From Arbacia lixula (taxonomy: Eukaryota; Echinodermata; Echinoidea; Arbacioida; Arbaciidae), in assembly GCA_963669155.1 (NCBI GenBank), contig OZ022588.1, positions 7,841,335 through 7,905,334 of the forward strand: a stretch of DNA of 64,000 bases, written 5' to 3'. The first letter of the stretch is position 1. Each line of letters opens with the position of its first letter. The notes under the pieces were generated by a model that was not told the origin of the DNA, did no database searches, and saw nothing but the letters and a program-made list of their open reading frames with translations. The position numbers and the translations under genes are program-made. Shown here piece after piece: positions 54,901 through 64,000 of this stretch.

Positions 54901-55824
54901 GCACGCGGAATCAAACTCGTGAAGCATCTTCTCAACCTTACAAATGGCAAGTGGCTTCCGGCTGAAAATATCACTCTCACCACACTTCTTCGTCCTTCTG
55001 TTCGCCTCCTTGAACTTGAACTCTCTTGGATGCATAAGAAACTGTCCAACAACTTTCCAGCGTTCTTCTGTTCCAACGGACTTCGACTTTCTGGCTTTCC
55101 ACTTCATCATCTTGCTGCCAATATTTTGTCTCCATACACTGTCAAAGCCAATGACAATACGAACTTTCTCATCACATCCACCAAGCGATTGTATCACCTC
55201 TTCAACGTCTCCACAAACTCTCTTCCAACATCTTCTGTCACACACTGGCATGACATTGGCATTCTAGAACCCTCTTGTCGAGTTGTTTGGAGCGAAATAT
55301 ATCAAGTGCCAGCCTCCAAAAAAGATGGAGACGTCCAGTTCAAACTTCTGTACAATGTTCTGCCTTCATTAGCGGTTCTTCACCACATGAATCCGAACAT
55401 TTACTCATCATGTGGATGGTGCGGCGAAAGAGGCACAACTCTTCATCTGCTCTTCCTGTGCCCGCTCATCCAACCTGCATTGGGCCTTCTTCACCATCTC
55501 CTATCCCGTCTGCTGCCCACGGCTAAGCTGAACTTTGAACTTTATTGGACTCTGATTCCGCGGGTACGAGGTCGTTGCAGGGAGACTGTTCGCCTATCCA
55601 ATTTCCTTATTATCAGTTTGAAGAGCACACTGTACTGGCTTTATCGCACATCTCATTTTGTTGACCCTCTACCTATCTGGACCTTCCGAATAAAAAACAA
55701 AATCATTCTAGACTTTGAGTTCTACAAACTTCAAAACAACCTGTGTGCCTTCATAAAACGATGGTCTCAAAACAATTCAATATTTTTCCTTGACAATAAT
55801 ACAAACCTCACATGGTTGATCTAA
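51907..55824 (+). CDS. LINE copy 1 ORF2 protein: APE-type endonuclease and reverse transcriptase
   Basis: 1305 codons from ATG 51907; the open frame begins at a GTG inside the end of ORF1 (51886). Endonuclease motifs: SLLTLNTGG, IIFLQETND, GGDFNCTLNP, SDHSAIYLK (first ~270 residues). Reverse transcriptase: LIPKKGDPADIANWRPVSLL, NLDQKKAFDNVDH, GIRQGCPMSGLLYSIAI, and catalytic AYADDISIF with YADD at 54058-54069. Near the C-terminus is a cysteine-histidine cluster CGWCGERGTTLHLLFLC (C-X2-C-X7-H-X4-C). All blocks are in one frame without a stop. Confidence 0.95.
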   Translation: MFVAIHAFLSLFLPMTISLLTLNTGGCSSPLKNASIYTYVKNITSVMSVPDIIFLQETNDLSEKCSCWNVWSSYHPICNPGPTRGSGVTTLLKENSICIIENSVIHDGHILYVKIDLDGAIYHLYNILIPQDDTCALKAISSLSSHLNLRKDGHIIFGGDFNCTLNPVIDRLCMSTEHRSKISTALKALIESSQLCDAWRKLHPFEQKFSWQRRNPSSVHGVSKARLDRFYTPISLTTSIHSCSIIPCSLSDHSAIYLKIKLPSPNLRGSAFWHLNNSLLTDKSYQDIIIHFWNTWQQHIHDFPNICTWWDFGKSYIKSLTQMYASKVANEKKETLLNINKTIEKLQSNSDFTPDIQQALTEQREELNLLLKKQAKGTLIRSRFQYANEADTSSSFFYNLEKNNSISKTMSRIRLSSGVITEDQGEIKAHVRNFYERLYSSIPTDQNSLETILSNLPRLEPEESENLDAPLTLDEITTAVKQLGNNKSPGLDGLSSEFYLTFWPLLKNDLLSVLQYAITSGNLPNSFHKAVITLIPKKGDPADIANWRPVSLLNNDYKIFAKALANRLKLCIGDIIHHDQSYCVPGRTIYDNIILIRDVIHFANCNNFPLAIVNLDQKKAFDNVDHHYLFSTMKAMGIGDFFISCVKLLYKNAEGLVKVCRSLSAPFPFRKGIRQGCPMSGLLYSIAIEPFLHLSRQNLRDSGFTLPNTGTKVSVSAYADDISIFVSSDSGFDTIERVYNIFSTSSNACLNHEKSQGLWLGSWSRRSENPLHFKWNNEGLTFLGVHLGTSNTFINQNWMKCKEKLNKTLTRWTSITHSLSLKGKILVANQLAASKIFHHLATLSPPKSILTELQEMLINFVWSNKRHLLKKQILYQEPNKGGLGLVCLQARVLAFRFAFLQRFLNLSSHPAYALCSYNLKKYKRLNFDFQLFLIETDPKYDTSLPCFYSEVLSAWRSSGAHIESSSFSVNHVLNIPLNYTPLLSCDLNGTMVLPARLFARGIKLVKHLLNLTNGKWLPAENITLTTLLRPSVRLLELELSWMHKKLSNNFPAFFCSNGLRLSGFPLHHLAANILSPYTVKANDNTNFLITSTKRLYHLFNVSTNSLPTSSVTHWHDIGILEPSCRVVWSEIYQVPASKKDGDVQFKLLYNVLPSLAVLHHMNPNIYSSCGWCGERGTTLHLLFLCPLIQPALGLLHHLLSRLLPTAKLNFELYWTLIPRVRGRCRETVRLSNFLIISLKSTLYWLYRTSHFVDPLPIWTFRIKNKIILDFEFYKLQNNLCAFIKRWSQNNSIFFLDNNTNLTWLI

Positions 55825-56140
55825 TTTGATTTGATGTTCTAGTTTATAAGTTTTTCAGTTGAAAAATTGCTGAGTTGAAAAGTGATAAACTTTTCAACTT
55901 TTTTTTTGTACCTTTAAAGGAAATAATTTTTCCCGTATTTGCTATGATTTTGATATATTGCACTAGAACGAGTCGTCTTTGTTACAACCCTTTTAATTTG
56001 TAATATTATGTAAACTCTTTTTATGAACAATTTTTACTTTGTGTAAGCATTGCCCAAATGTGGCTTTTGTTTGAAATTGAATTATGTATTATTGTAAAAA
56101 ATTGACTTAATAAAGGTTTACTTTGAAAAGTCAAAAAAAG

Positions 56141-56175
56141 TCTTCTTCTTCTTCTTCTTCTTCTTCTTCTTCTTT
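56141..56175. repeat. (TTC)n spacer between the two LINE copies
   Basis: About a dozen ttc units separate the A-rich 3' end of copy 1 from the first bases of copy 2 (ttttgtgaaaggacg), the same junction seen at 50146-50160. Confidence 0.9.
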
Positions 56176-56381
56176 TGTGAAAGGACGAACTTCCATAGTG
56201 CTCCGGAGTAAGTCTCTTTTTTTATATTGCTTGGACCTTTGTGGTCATTGTGTACTCACATTAGTGATTTATATACTTTCCTTGGTTTATCTAGACCAAG
56301 TCCACCGTGGTTCACACTCTTTATTTACTGATATTGATCAATCTTTGTTACTGCCATTTTCTAGACCTGTCGCTTGCCAAT

Positions 56382-57924
56382 ATGGCCGGTGCAGCCGAAC
56401 AGGTCTCCCGGGACCAGCCGGGGACCAGTTCGGCTAAGCCTCCCGTTGCTTCTGCTGGCGGACCGATAAAGGCAGTCAGTAGAAGCAATGGAATCTCGTT
56501 CAATGCAGCACCAGATATTTCCATACATGAATACATTAAAGCTTTTGTATCAACTATATACACCTGCCAACCGTGTTCTCTCAGCGTCACGTATCAGCAA
56601 TCAGCGCATTGCGATTTACCTCAATTCAAAGGACGATGTTCTCAGTGCAGTAAACAATGGGCTAACGTACAATAACACATACATTCCAGTTTCCCCCCTA
56701 GTACTTCCAACCACCAGGCTCACATTATCAAATGTCTACCCGGAAATTCCGAACGATACCCTGACTAAGCAAATATCAAACTTCTGCAAAGTTGTGTCGC
56801 AAATTCGAGCAATTCCCTTGGGTTTCAAGGACAAAAATCTAGCCCACATCATGTCATTCCGAAGACACGTCCAAGTGTTGCTACATCCCAACGTCACACC
56901 CCCCGATCACATAAATTTCAGCCACGCGGGAGCGAACTACCGCGTTTTTCTATCGACAGAATCAGTACGGTGTTTTGAGTGTGGAGAGACGGGCCATATC
57001 AGCCGGGCGTGCAAAAAAGCCGCACGGCAAGATGGGCCCACGATTGATAGTCAACCGCCCACATCAAATAAGGGTAAATCTGACCCTAAACACCCTCCCA
57101 AACGTTCAAAATCCGCGCAACCTAATTCCAGCGCTACATCTCAACACGTCCCTGCGCGTGAAAATCATGAATCTGCCGACCCGTCAAACGTGGGTCCACA
57201 GCCTAAACCCGTCTCGAATCACGACACAATCCCTACCGTAGAAGACTCCTTGTCAACTACATCACAAGTAGACGCTCCTCCCAACCTCCCTAAAAATACT
57301 AATGCTTCTGAATGCAACAACCATGAAAACGAAAATCCAACATCCACCCCTACTGACACCCCTTCAAATCCATCAAATCCACCAAAACCACCACCCGTTG
57401 TCTCTGTTTGGGGTACACCTCCCGCCCCTACCAGACTCTTTTCAGAAGTAGTCTCAAAAAGGAAACAGCCCCCAGCCCCTTCCTCTAACAAGACTCCTGT
57501 TCTCGTCCCCCTTCAATCACCCACCCCTCCACGGAAACTTCAGAAAAAAGTTTCCACCCCCAAAATGTTTCCGTCACCCACCCCCTCTCAAGCTTCTCAC
57601 TCAGCACCGCCCACCCCACCCACTCCTGCTTCCACGGGAACAATTGATACTGACGCGACGATGTGGGAAGATACTGATGACGATTCTGTTGACTGGGCCT
57701 CCTCTTTTCCCTCTAGCCAGGGTCCCCTCTCAGATAAGGAACTTATTAAGTTTCTGAAAACAGTAAAAGCCCGGAAAAAACCTTTGGATGTTGCCAGAAA
57801 ATTCACGTCAAACATTCCTGGACTCGTGCGCCAACTACGACCACTAAGAAACAGCCCACTTTTTCAAAAAAGCACTCAGCAAAGGATTCAAAAACTAGTC
57901 AGAAAGTTAGAAGACTGTGCTTAA
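56382..57924 (+). pseudogene. LINE copy 2 ORF1, frameshifted
   Basis: Same start (MAGAAEQ) as copy 1. A 4-bp insertion near 56556 (actatatacacc against actacacc) shifts the frame after about 58 codons. Downstream of it the original frame is open again to TAA 57922-57924, including the zinc knuckle. Confidence 0.9.
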
Positions 57925-57934
57925 TTTCTCATTC

Positions 57935-59734
57935 ATGATGTTTGTTGCAATACATGCTTTCCTTTCCCTCTTCCTCCCTATGACAATATCGCTTCTCACA
58001 CTCAATACTGGAGGCTGCTCTTCTCCCTTGAAAAATGCCTCTATCTATACCTACGTTAAAAATATTACTTCTGTACCGGATATTATATTCTTACAGGAAA
58101 CTAATGATTTATCTGAAAAATGCTCGTGCTGGAATGTATGGTCATCATACCATCCAATTTGTAACCCTGGACCCACACGAGGATCAGGGGTAACCACGCT
58201 TCTAAAGGAAAATTCTCTTTGCATCATAGAAAATTCTGTCATTCATGATGGCCATATTTTATATGTCAAAATTGATCTTGATGGTGCCATATACCACTTG
58301 TATAATATTTTGATTCCTCAAGATGATACTTGTGCACTGAAGGCTATCAGTTCACTTTCATCCCACTTAAATCTACGCAAAGATGGGCATATCATATTTG
58401 GTGGTGACTTTAACTGCACCCTAAATCCTGTTATTGACCGTTTATGCATGTCCACTGAACATAGATCAAAAATATCCACGGCTCTGAAAGCTTTGATTGA
58501 GAGTTCTCAATTGTGTGATGCCTGGCGCAAGCTACACCCCTTTGAACAAAAATTTTCTTGGCAGAGAAGAAATCCCTCTAGTGTTCATGGTGTTTCTAAG
58601 GCCAGATTGGATCGTTTTTATACACCTATTAGCTTAACTACATCCATCCACTCATGCTCAATCATACCTTGTTCCCTTTCAGATCACTCTGCCATATACC
58701 TGAAAATTAAACTTCCTTCTCCAAACCTGAGAGGAAGTGCTTTTTGGCACTTGAATAACTCACTACTTACTGATAAAAGTTATCAAGATATCATTATTCA
58801 TTTCTGGAATACCTGGCAACAACAAATACATGACTTTCCGAATATTTGTACATGGTGGGACTTTGGTAAATCCCACATAAAATCTCTTACTCAGATGTAC
58901 GCTTCTAAGGTAGCTAATGAAAAGAAAGAAACCCTCTTGAACATTAACAAGACTATCGAAAAGCTTCAATCTAATTCAGACTTTACACCTGACATACAAC
59001 AGGCTCTAACTGAGCAGAGGGAGGAGCTCAATCTCCTCCTAAAAAAACAAGCTAAGGGAACTCTGATTAGGTCTCGCTTTCAATATGCCAATGAAGCTGA
59101 TACAAGTTCCAGCTTCTTTTACAATCTTGAAAAAAACAACTCTATTTCAAAAACAATGTCTCGTATACGTCTTTCATCTGGTGTTATCACAGAGGACCAA
59201 GGAGAAATCAAAGCTCATGTACGAAATTTCTATGAACGCTTATATAGTAGTATTCCTACTGACCAAAACTCTCTTGAAACTATTCTATCGAATCTTCCTC
59301 GGCTTGAACCTGAAGAATCTGAAAATCTTGACGCTCCTTTGACACTTGATGAAATTACCACTGCTGTAAAACAGCTTGGAAATAACAAGTCTCCCGGTTT
59401 GGATGGCCTGTCTTCTGAATTTTACCTCACTTTTTGGCCGCTCCTTAAAAATGATCTTCTTTCTGTTCTGCAATATGCCATTACATCTGGGAATCTTCCA
59501 AACTCCTTTCATAAGGCGGTTATTACCCTCATTCCAAAGAAAGGGGATCCGGCAGACATTGCAAATTGGCGCCCTGTATCCCTTCTCAACAACGACTACA
59601 AAATTTTTGCTAAGGCACTTGCAAACAGACTTAAACTGTGTATTGGCGATATCATTCATCATGACCAGTCGTACTGTGTACCTGGTAGAACAATATACGA
59701 CAATATTATCTTGATAAGAGATGTAATTCACTTT
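57935..59734 (+). CDS. LINE copy 2 ORF2, 3'-truncated by gap
   Basis: Starts at tandem ATGs 57935/57938. The endonuclease domain and the reverse transcriptase fingers up to YDNIILIRDVIHF are present and open. The catalytic YADD part would lie in or beyond the gap. It lacks three residues (MSV or its repeat) that copy 1 has in TSVMSVPDI. Confidence 0.9.
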
Positions 59735-59934
59735 NNNNNNNNNNNNNNNNNNNNNNNNNNNNNNNNNNNNNNNNNNNNNNNNNNNNNNNNNNNNNNNNNN
59801 NNNNNNNNNNNNNNNNNNNNNNNNNNNNNNNNNNNNNNNNNNNNNNNNNNNNNNNNNNNNNNNNNNNNNNNNNNNNNNNNNNNNNNNNNNNNNNNNNNNN
59901 NNNNNNNNNNNNNNNNNNNNNNNNNNNNNNNNNN
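59735..59934. other. Assembly gap of 200 N
   Basis: Exactly 200 N; the round length suggests a placeholder size. The sequence on the right is not LINE sequence. Confidence 0.99.
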
Positions 59935-60170
59935 CGTTCATGTGATACTTTTTTGCCCTAGAATGATGATTAGAATCATGATTCGAAACGTGTTCCTGCA
60001 GAATCACGATTACGTTCAGATGAAATTGAATATAAACGTGATTCAAAACGCAAACATGAAACGCGGAAAAAGGGGCGTTTGGAAACGCGTTTCTGCAGAA
60101 TCACGTTCGAAAAAGGTCGCTTGAACGCAACAGTGTTTTGAATTATGATTCTATGACGTCACTGTGTCGG
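59935..60170. repeat. Unclassified repeat-like segment right of the gap
   Basis: The motif ctgcagaatcacg occurs at about 59997 and 60096, and aaacgcg/aacgcg words recur in between. It looks like part of an interspersed element; its start is hidden by the gap. Confidence 0.4.
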
Positions 60171-60189
60171 CCTACCTTTGGTGCTAGTC

Positions 60190-60625
60190 AACTCCGTCAA
60201 AAGATAGGAGATTTGTGATTTTTTACAGTTTTGATTTTGGGACGTCACTTGCGAGCTGCTTTCCCATAATGTTGTGTGCTGTATGATTCCATAAAATGCT
60301 ATTTTTCTCTTTTAGATGAAGGAATGAATGTTTTTTTTAAAGAGGTTTGCGTTTATATATATATAAAAAAAAGTGTCTAATAGTATGCCAAATGCAGAGG
60401 TAAAATGTATATCCTTCAGAGAAAATGGATTCAGAAATATTAGTACAAAACATGTGGGATAGGAAATCGTACGTGACGTCACAATATTAAAACAAAAAAA
60501 ACACACATCTTTCTTATCCTTTAACTGATTTTCGTCAAACATTCACAAATATGATTATGTTATGTTTCTGCTTCAATTAAAAAACCAACTTAATTTTTTC
60601 ATTTAACTTAAGCTTCCCTTTAAAA
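60190..60625 (-). repeat. Interspersed MITE-like repeat family, member 2
   Basis: On the minus strand the segment begins aaagggaagcttaagttaaa and includes gtgaatgtttgacgaaaatc and attgtgacgtca, aligning with 4386-4520. gacgtcac occurs again near the other end (60241), consistent with an inverted-end element. Confidence 0.6.
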
Positions 60626-61264
60626 GGTAGCCATGGTTTTGAAAGGCTATTCTATTCATATTGTTGAGAATCATAATAACAACAACGCCTTCTCACTGGA
60701 AAAAAACAGACGTGCAAGCTGGCACAAAGCTGGCACAAACTGGGACAATTTGAGTGGGGTGATCCAGCAGTGTACTCACATTTCAATTTCCCCCCGCTTC
60801 TTTTTATCGCAAATAAATTCAATACAATTCAACGCCATCCCGATATTGTCCCCGTCACGCCATCTGCGGTAAAAACTCCCCTTAAACAGAAAAGCAATCG
60901 GTGAAATGTCACAAAACCTGTCTATCGAAAAATTAATGTACAACATCGGCCTCTCGTCTTGCCTGTAAATGCATTTTATATAGCGACAATAGAGTGCAGC
61001 CTACCAAGCAAATCCATTGTGTAAATCATCAATATTCATTGTTTGCTCCACTATCGTGTGGAAAATTTGCTTCCATCTGACAAATATTTTCAATTTTTTC
61101 TAGGTTCAGGCAGGGTGGCCTCTGTCCAGGTCTAATAGGCAACTTGAATAAGGTGTCAGGTCTCAGTTGATTTATTTTGAAAATAATTTTATGGATTCAG
61201 TTAGTAGGCATTGCATACTCTAAAGAATATAATTTCCATGCTAGCTAGTTATCTAGTTCTGGAT

Positions 61265-61425
61265 CCTGTTGCATAAAACTTACCATTGATGGTAAATTTG
61301 CTATTAATAGCAAATTCTATGGAAACCTTGCATTTGATTGGCCAATGAACAGGTGTTACCATGGTAGTTACCATTGTTGGCAGAGTTACCTTAAATTGTA
61401 AATTGTGTGAAATGGGCCCTGGTTT
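61265..61425. repeat. MITE-like unit with a perfect 22-bp palindrome
   Basis: cctgttgcataaaacttacc at one end and gtgaaatgggccctgg at the other. Bases 61295-61316 (aatttgctattaatagcaaa plus tt) are a perfect palindrome, and accattgatggt just before is a second small one. Confidence 0.5.
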
Positions 61426-61449
61426 CGTATCACTCCTTCCTCAATGTTT

Positions 61450-61610
61450 CCAATTATCATCGTTGGTTATCAACGTCACAAAATTGAAATGTCAAAAGAG
61501 AATTAACTTTGATGGATCTTCGTGCAACTTTCACTAATATGTTTCTGCCATGTTTCTGATTTTATTGAACCTAACTTCATTTCAGAAGGAACTACCCTTT
61601 AAGCACGCCC
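61450..61610 (-). repeat. Interspersed MITE-like repeat family, member 3
   Basis: The minus strand reads aaagggtagttccttctgaa, then atattagtgaaagttgcacg and tttcaattttgtgacgt, matching members at 4386 and 60625. Confidence 0.6.
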
Positions 61611-62022
61611 CCCCCCCCTGCAAAGCTTCTAGTTAGTGAAATAAGAGAGAGAGAGAGAGGGGGGGGGGTGAGTACAGGGTTGTGTATGTTCTGTGTACAT
61701 GTATACATGGTTGTAAAGGGGGGGGGGTAAAGATGAGAGTTATACATTACTCTTATAGTGAGTGGCAGGCAAAAGCACAGAATATTTCTGTTTGGATTAA
61801 GTTTATTTTGCGTATCAATAGTGTTAGCATAGGGCTTTGCAGTTTGTCGCTCCAGGAATGTATTCAGCACGGCATCATTGCCGGTTGGACTTTCGACTGG
61901 TGCATTATGATCTAGCGACAATAGGTTGCGGTCTGTCAATAGAGTTTGATAAACACCACCCTGTCTGAACCTAGAAAAATATGGATAAAATCCCTATTTC
62001 AATGGAAGCAAATATTCCATAC

Positions 62023-62907
62023 CCAAAAGCCCTCAGACTTGATTCATATTACCTGATAAGGCGTGACAAACGCCACCCTGTCTGTACATAGAGAAATGAG
62101 GGGGAGGGGAGGGGGTGGGAGCTACTATCGGAGCAAGCGAAGGTAAGCATTGTGTCAAGCTGGGATTTACACAATATTCCTTTGCTTGATCATGATCAGA
62201 GCGTTTGCGCGAAAGCGACTCCCCCCCCCCCCCCCCTCTCCCCCCTCGTACCGTTAACGCGTCAAACTTTAACGAAGAAACAACGTACCACAAGCACCAT
62301 GTACGCGCTCACACTCACGGTACTGGCGTTTTCAATTGTAAATGTCGATGAATCAATACTTGTACATATATTTCCTAAATCTAATTTCTATCTCTTAACT
62401 ATTATCTATATTTCATAATATTATTATGGCATAATGTGTCCCAATCAATCAATAAGCTGATCAATGTAAATAACATAAAAATTAATCAACCTGTAACGTA
62501 TTTATTGTTGATCACATTTCATTCTAGCTGCCATAGAGACAGCTTCATAGCTATGAATTAAGCTAGGCCTATGTTTGTTATGTTTTGCTGTTGTTCTTCT
62601 TTCTTTCTTTCGTTTTGCTTTTGTTGGTTCTTTTTCTTTTATTTTTTATTACGTTATAATGAGTATCGAATTTCTCAAATCCTTCACGGTTGACTTGAGA
62701 AAGAAAAATCACTGTCGTTGTCAATACCATTGTCATTGCCTTTGTCGCGACACAGACACACAGACACACACACTACACATTGCACACATTATACACGTGT
62801 ATAATTGCTCCATAATTGCTCTCCTATAGAGAGAGATAGAGCAGGGAAGGGTGACATGAGGGAAGAGTAAGAGTAAGAGTGAGAGAGAGCGAGAGAGAGA
62901 GAGAGAC

Positions 62908-62960
<53 letters not shown>

Positions 62961-64000
62961 TGGGGGGGGGAGAGAGAGAGAGAGATAGAGAAAGAGAGAG
63001 AGACACATTAAAAACGTACATGTAGCTCCATGCAAATTATACAGACTGATGTTAATACGGACTAAGAGGAGTATATTGTAGGTTACATGACAAGAGAAAG
63101 ATATGGAGCATAGAGGGGTGGCATTGGGTAGAAAGGGGGAAACATAGATAGAAATCGCTAACCGAAAAACAGTTTCAATTCCATCACCATCCTAGTGTCA
63201 CGTACTTAACAGTCATTTCAGAACTTTTGATCTACGAAAACACACATGCAGGGAGGGCTTCATAGAACGCAAATCGCCTGGCGGGTAAAAGTCTAAAATT
63301 GAACTTCGGTTACCCAAGCGAACAAGTTGACCAAGTCGAACAACTCGAGGAATGCACTGAGTATTTACATATAATACATTCAGTGTTACTCTGGCTATAG
63401 GATACCCCCTTGAACCCCAAAACCTCATTATGTTCCCGGGTCAAGTGTTCCGTGTCAATTATTGATTTCGCGTTCACGCGCCTTACAATGAAAATGATGA
63501 GATTGTATGTACCTACTTTGCTATTCTAGGTGTACACAAATGCGTCAATCAGATTTTCAGATTATGTTCGGCTGCGGAGGTGAATCGGATCTTAAAGACA
63601 GGGTGACCCATTTGCAAGAATTATGAAACTCGACAGAAATCAGCAGTACGTTAACGAAAACGTGTATGAAATCTCACAGTCAAAGCTTCACGAACATTCT
63701 CAGGACAAGTGAAAACTATCCTTGCTTACGTTTGAGACGCAGCGAGTAGAGTCTACATTCATAATCGTAGTGTCCTTGTCAGTGCGTGATGCGAGCATTG
63801 CTCCCAATGAACGCATGCACCGTGGAGTGGACCGCGATGTGGATCATAGCGCACAGCGGTCTCTAGGCTGTAGGTTTCGGACGGCCAGTCCAGCCCACAA
63901 CCTCCTAAAAATCTAGCGATCGCTATAATTTCGCTTTATATAAAGTCAGATTCCAGTTCTGTTATTTTGAAGGAAGTTCTGATACAGTGTTATCTTCCGT
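62023..64000. other. Right end of window, no supported gene
   Basis: Holds a C/CT run (62218-62245), a CTTT tract (62592-62640), a GA microsatellite (62865-63005) and otherwise unremarkable sequence. The small open frames have no recognisable domains or splice context. Confidence 0.5.

Larger units (their letters stand above)
50147..56140 (+). mobile_element. Full-length Tx1/L1-like LINE, copy 1
   Basis: A ~6.0-kb element: ~205-nt 5'UTR, ORF1 (50355-51893), ORF2 (51907-55824), ~310-nt 3'UTR with AATAAA at 56109-56114 and a short A-rich end (gtcaaaaaaag). It is flanked by (TTC)n on both sides on the sense strand. Family knowledge: L1-superfamily elements use a two-ORF plan and copy by target-primed reverse transcription; some Tx1-group families are specific for microsatellites, and as I recall one (Koshi) targets (TTC)n. 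Both ORFs are open, so it looks recently active. The clade is inferred from domain layout and motifs, not from a phylogeny. Confidence 0.88.
56174..59734 (+). mobile_element. Tx1/L1-like LINE, copy 2, cut off by assembly gap
   Basis: Nearly identical to copy 1 with an offset of 6027 bp. It starts with the same 5'UTR and runs into a run of N inside the reverse transcriptase region, so its 3' third is not seen. By eye there are only scattered substitutions, a 4-bp insertion in ORF1 and a 9-bp length difference near the start of ORF2. Confidence 0.9.
61057..62022. repeat. Element or duplication bounded by ~65-bp inverted arms
   Basis: Left arm 61057-61119 (gtggaaaatttgcttccat ... ttttttctaggttcaggcag) is the inverse of 61955-62022 (ctgtctgaacctagaaaaat ... 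atggaagcaaatattccat). A second, shorter copy of the right-arm end lies at 62070-62095. The interior carries the MITE-like units at 61265-61425 and 61450-61610. Confidence 0.6.

Noticed and set aside
57917-60124. 735-codon frame running through the N gap
   Set aside because: The N run is not sequence; the part after the gap is not LINE protein.
63213-63428. 71-codon minus-strand frame near the right end
   Set aside because: No motif or splice context.

Overview
The window looks like nuclear DNA from an invertebrate deuterostome, most likely a sea urchin or another echinoderm. The reasons are: intron-rich genes with roughly 0.2-6 kb introns, a single Slo2-type potassium channel that resembles both vertebrate KCNT1 and KCNT2, many short MITE-like repeats and microsatellites, and a Tx1/L1-like LINE sitting in a (TTC)n microsatellite. 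The assignment to echinoderms is inference; no species is proven. There are no prokaryotic features.

Three blocks hold the coding content. (1) 2437-32790, plus strand: 24 exons of a sodium-activated (Slo2/KCNT) potassium channel. They run from transmembrane segment S2 to the stop codon. I joined them by hand and they form one uninterrupted frame of 1088 residues; the N-terminus and S1 lie upstream of the window. (2) 46680-40910, minus strand: a complete six-exon matrix metalloproteinase of 610 residues. It has a prodomain with cysteine switch, a catalytic domain with the zinc motif and Met-turn, no hemopexin domain, and instead a Ser/Thr/Pro-rich tail of about 300 residues. The two genes are convergent (tail to tail), with about 8 kb between their stop codons. 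(3) 50147-59734, plus strand: two nearly identical head-to-tail copies of a two-ORF LINE. The first has both ORFs open. The second has a 4-bp frameshift in ORF1 and is cut off by a 200-N assembly gap (59735-59934).

The rest is intron or intergenic DNA crowded with repeats. It includes a 760-bp fold-back element (1274-2032), several compact hairpins (11427-11525, 32138-32302, 38610-38772), TIR elements (17517-18104, 29881-30110, 42738-43167), a repeat family seen three times (4386, 60190-60620 and 61450-61610), a regularly spaced ATTGG array (18893-19180), a decayed minisatellite just after the channel stop codon, a tRNA-like SINE fragment (37620-37700), and long GA/CT, GAT, GTAT and ATATC tracts.

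The most unusual pattern is a set of five 'exon echoes'. These are short local tandem duplications that copy the edge of an exon together with its splice site into the neighbouring intron: four in the channel gene (exons 5, 14, 19 and 20) and one in the metalloproteinase (exon 3). Second in interest are the altered RCK2 sodium-site motif of the channel, a symmetrical 66-nt candidate cassette exon next to S4, and the tandem LINE in (TTC)n.
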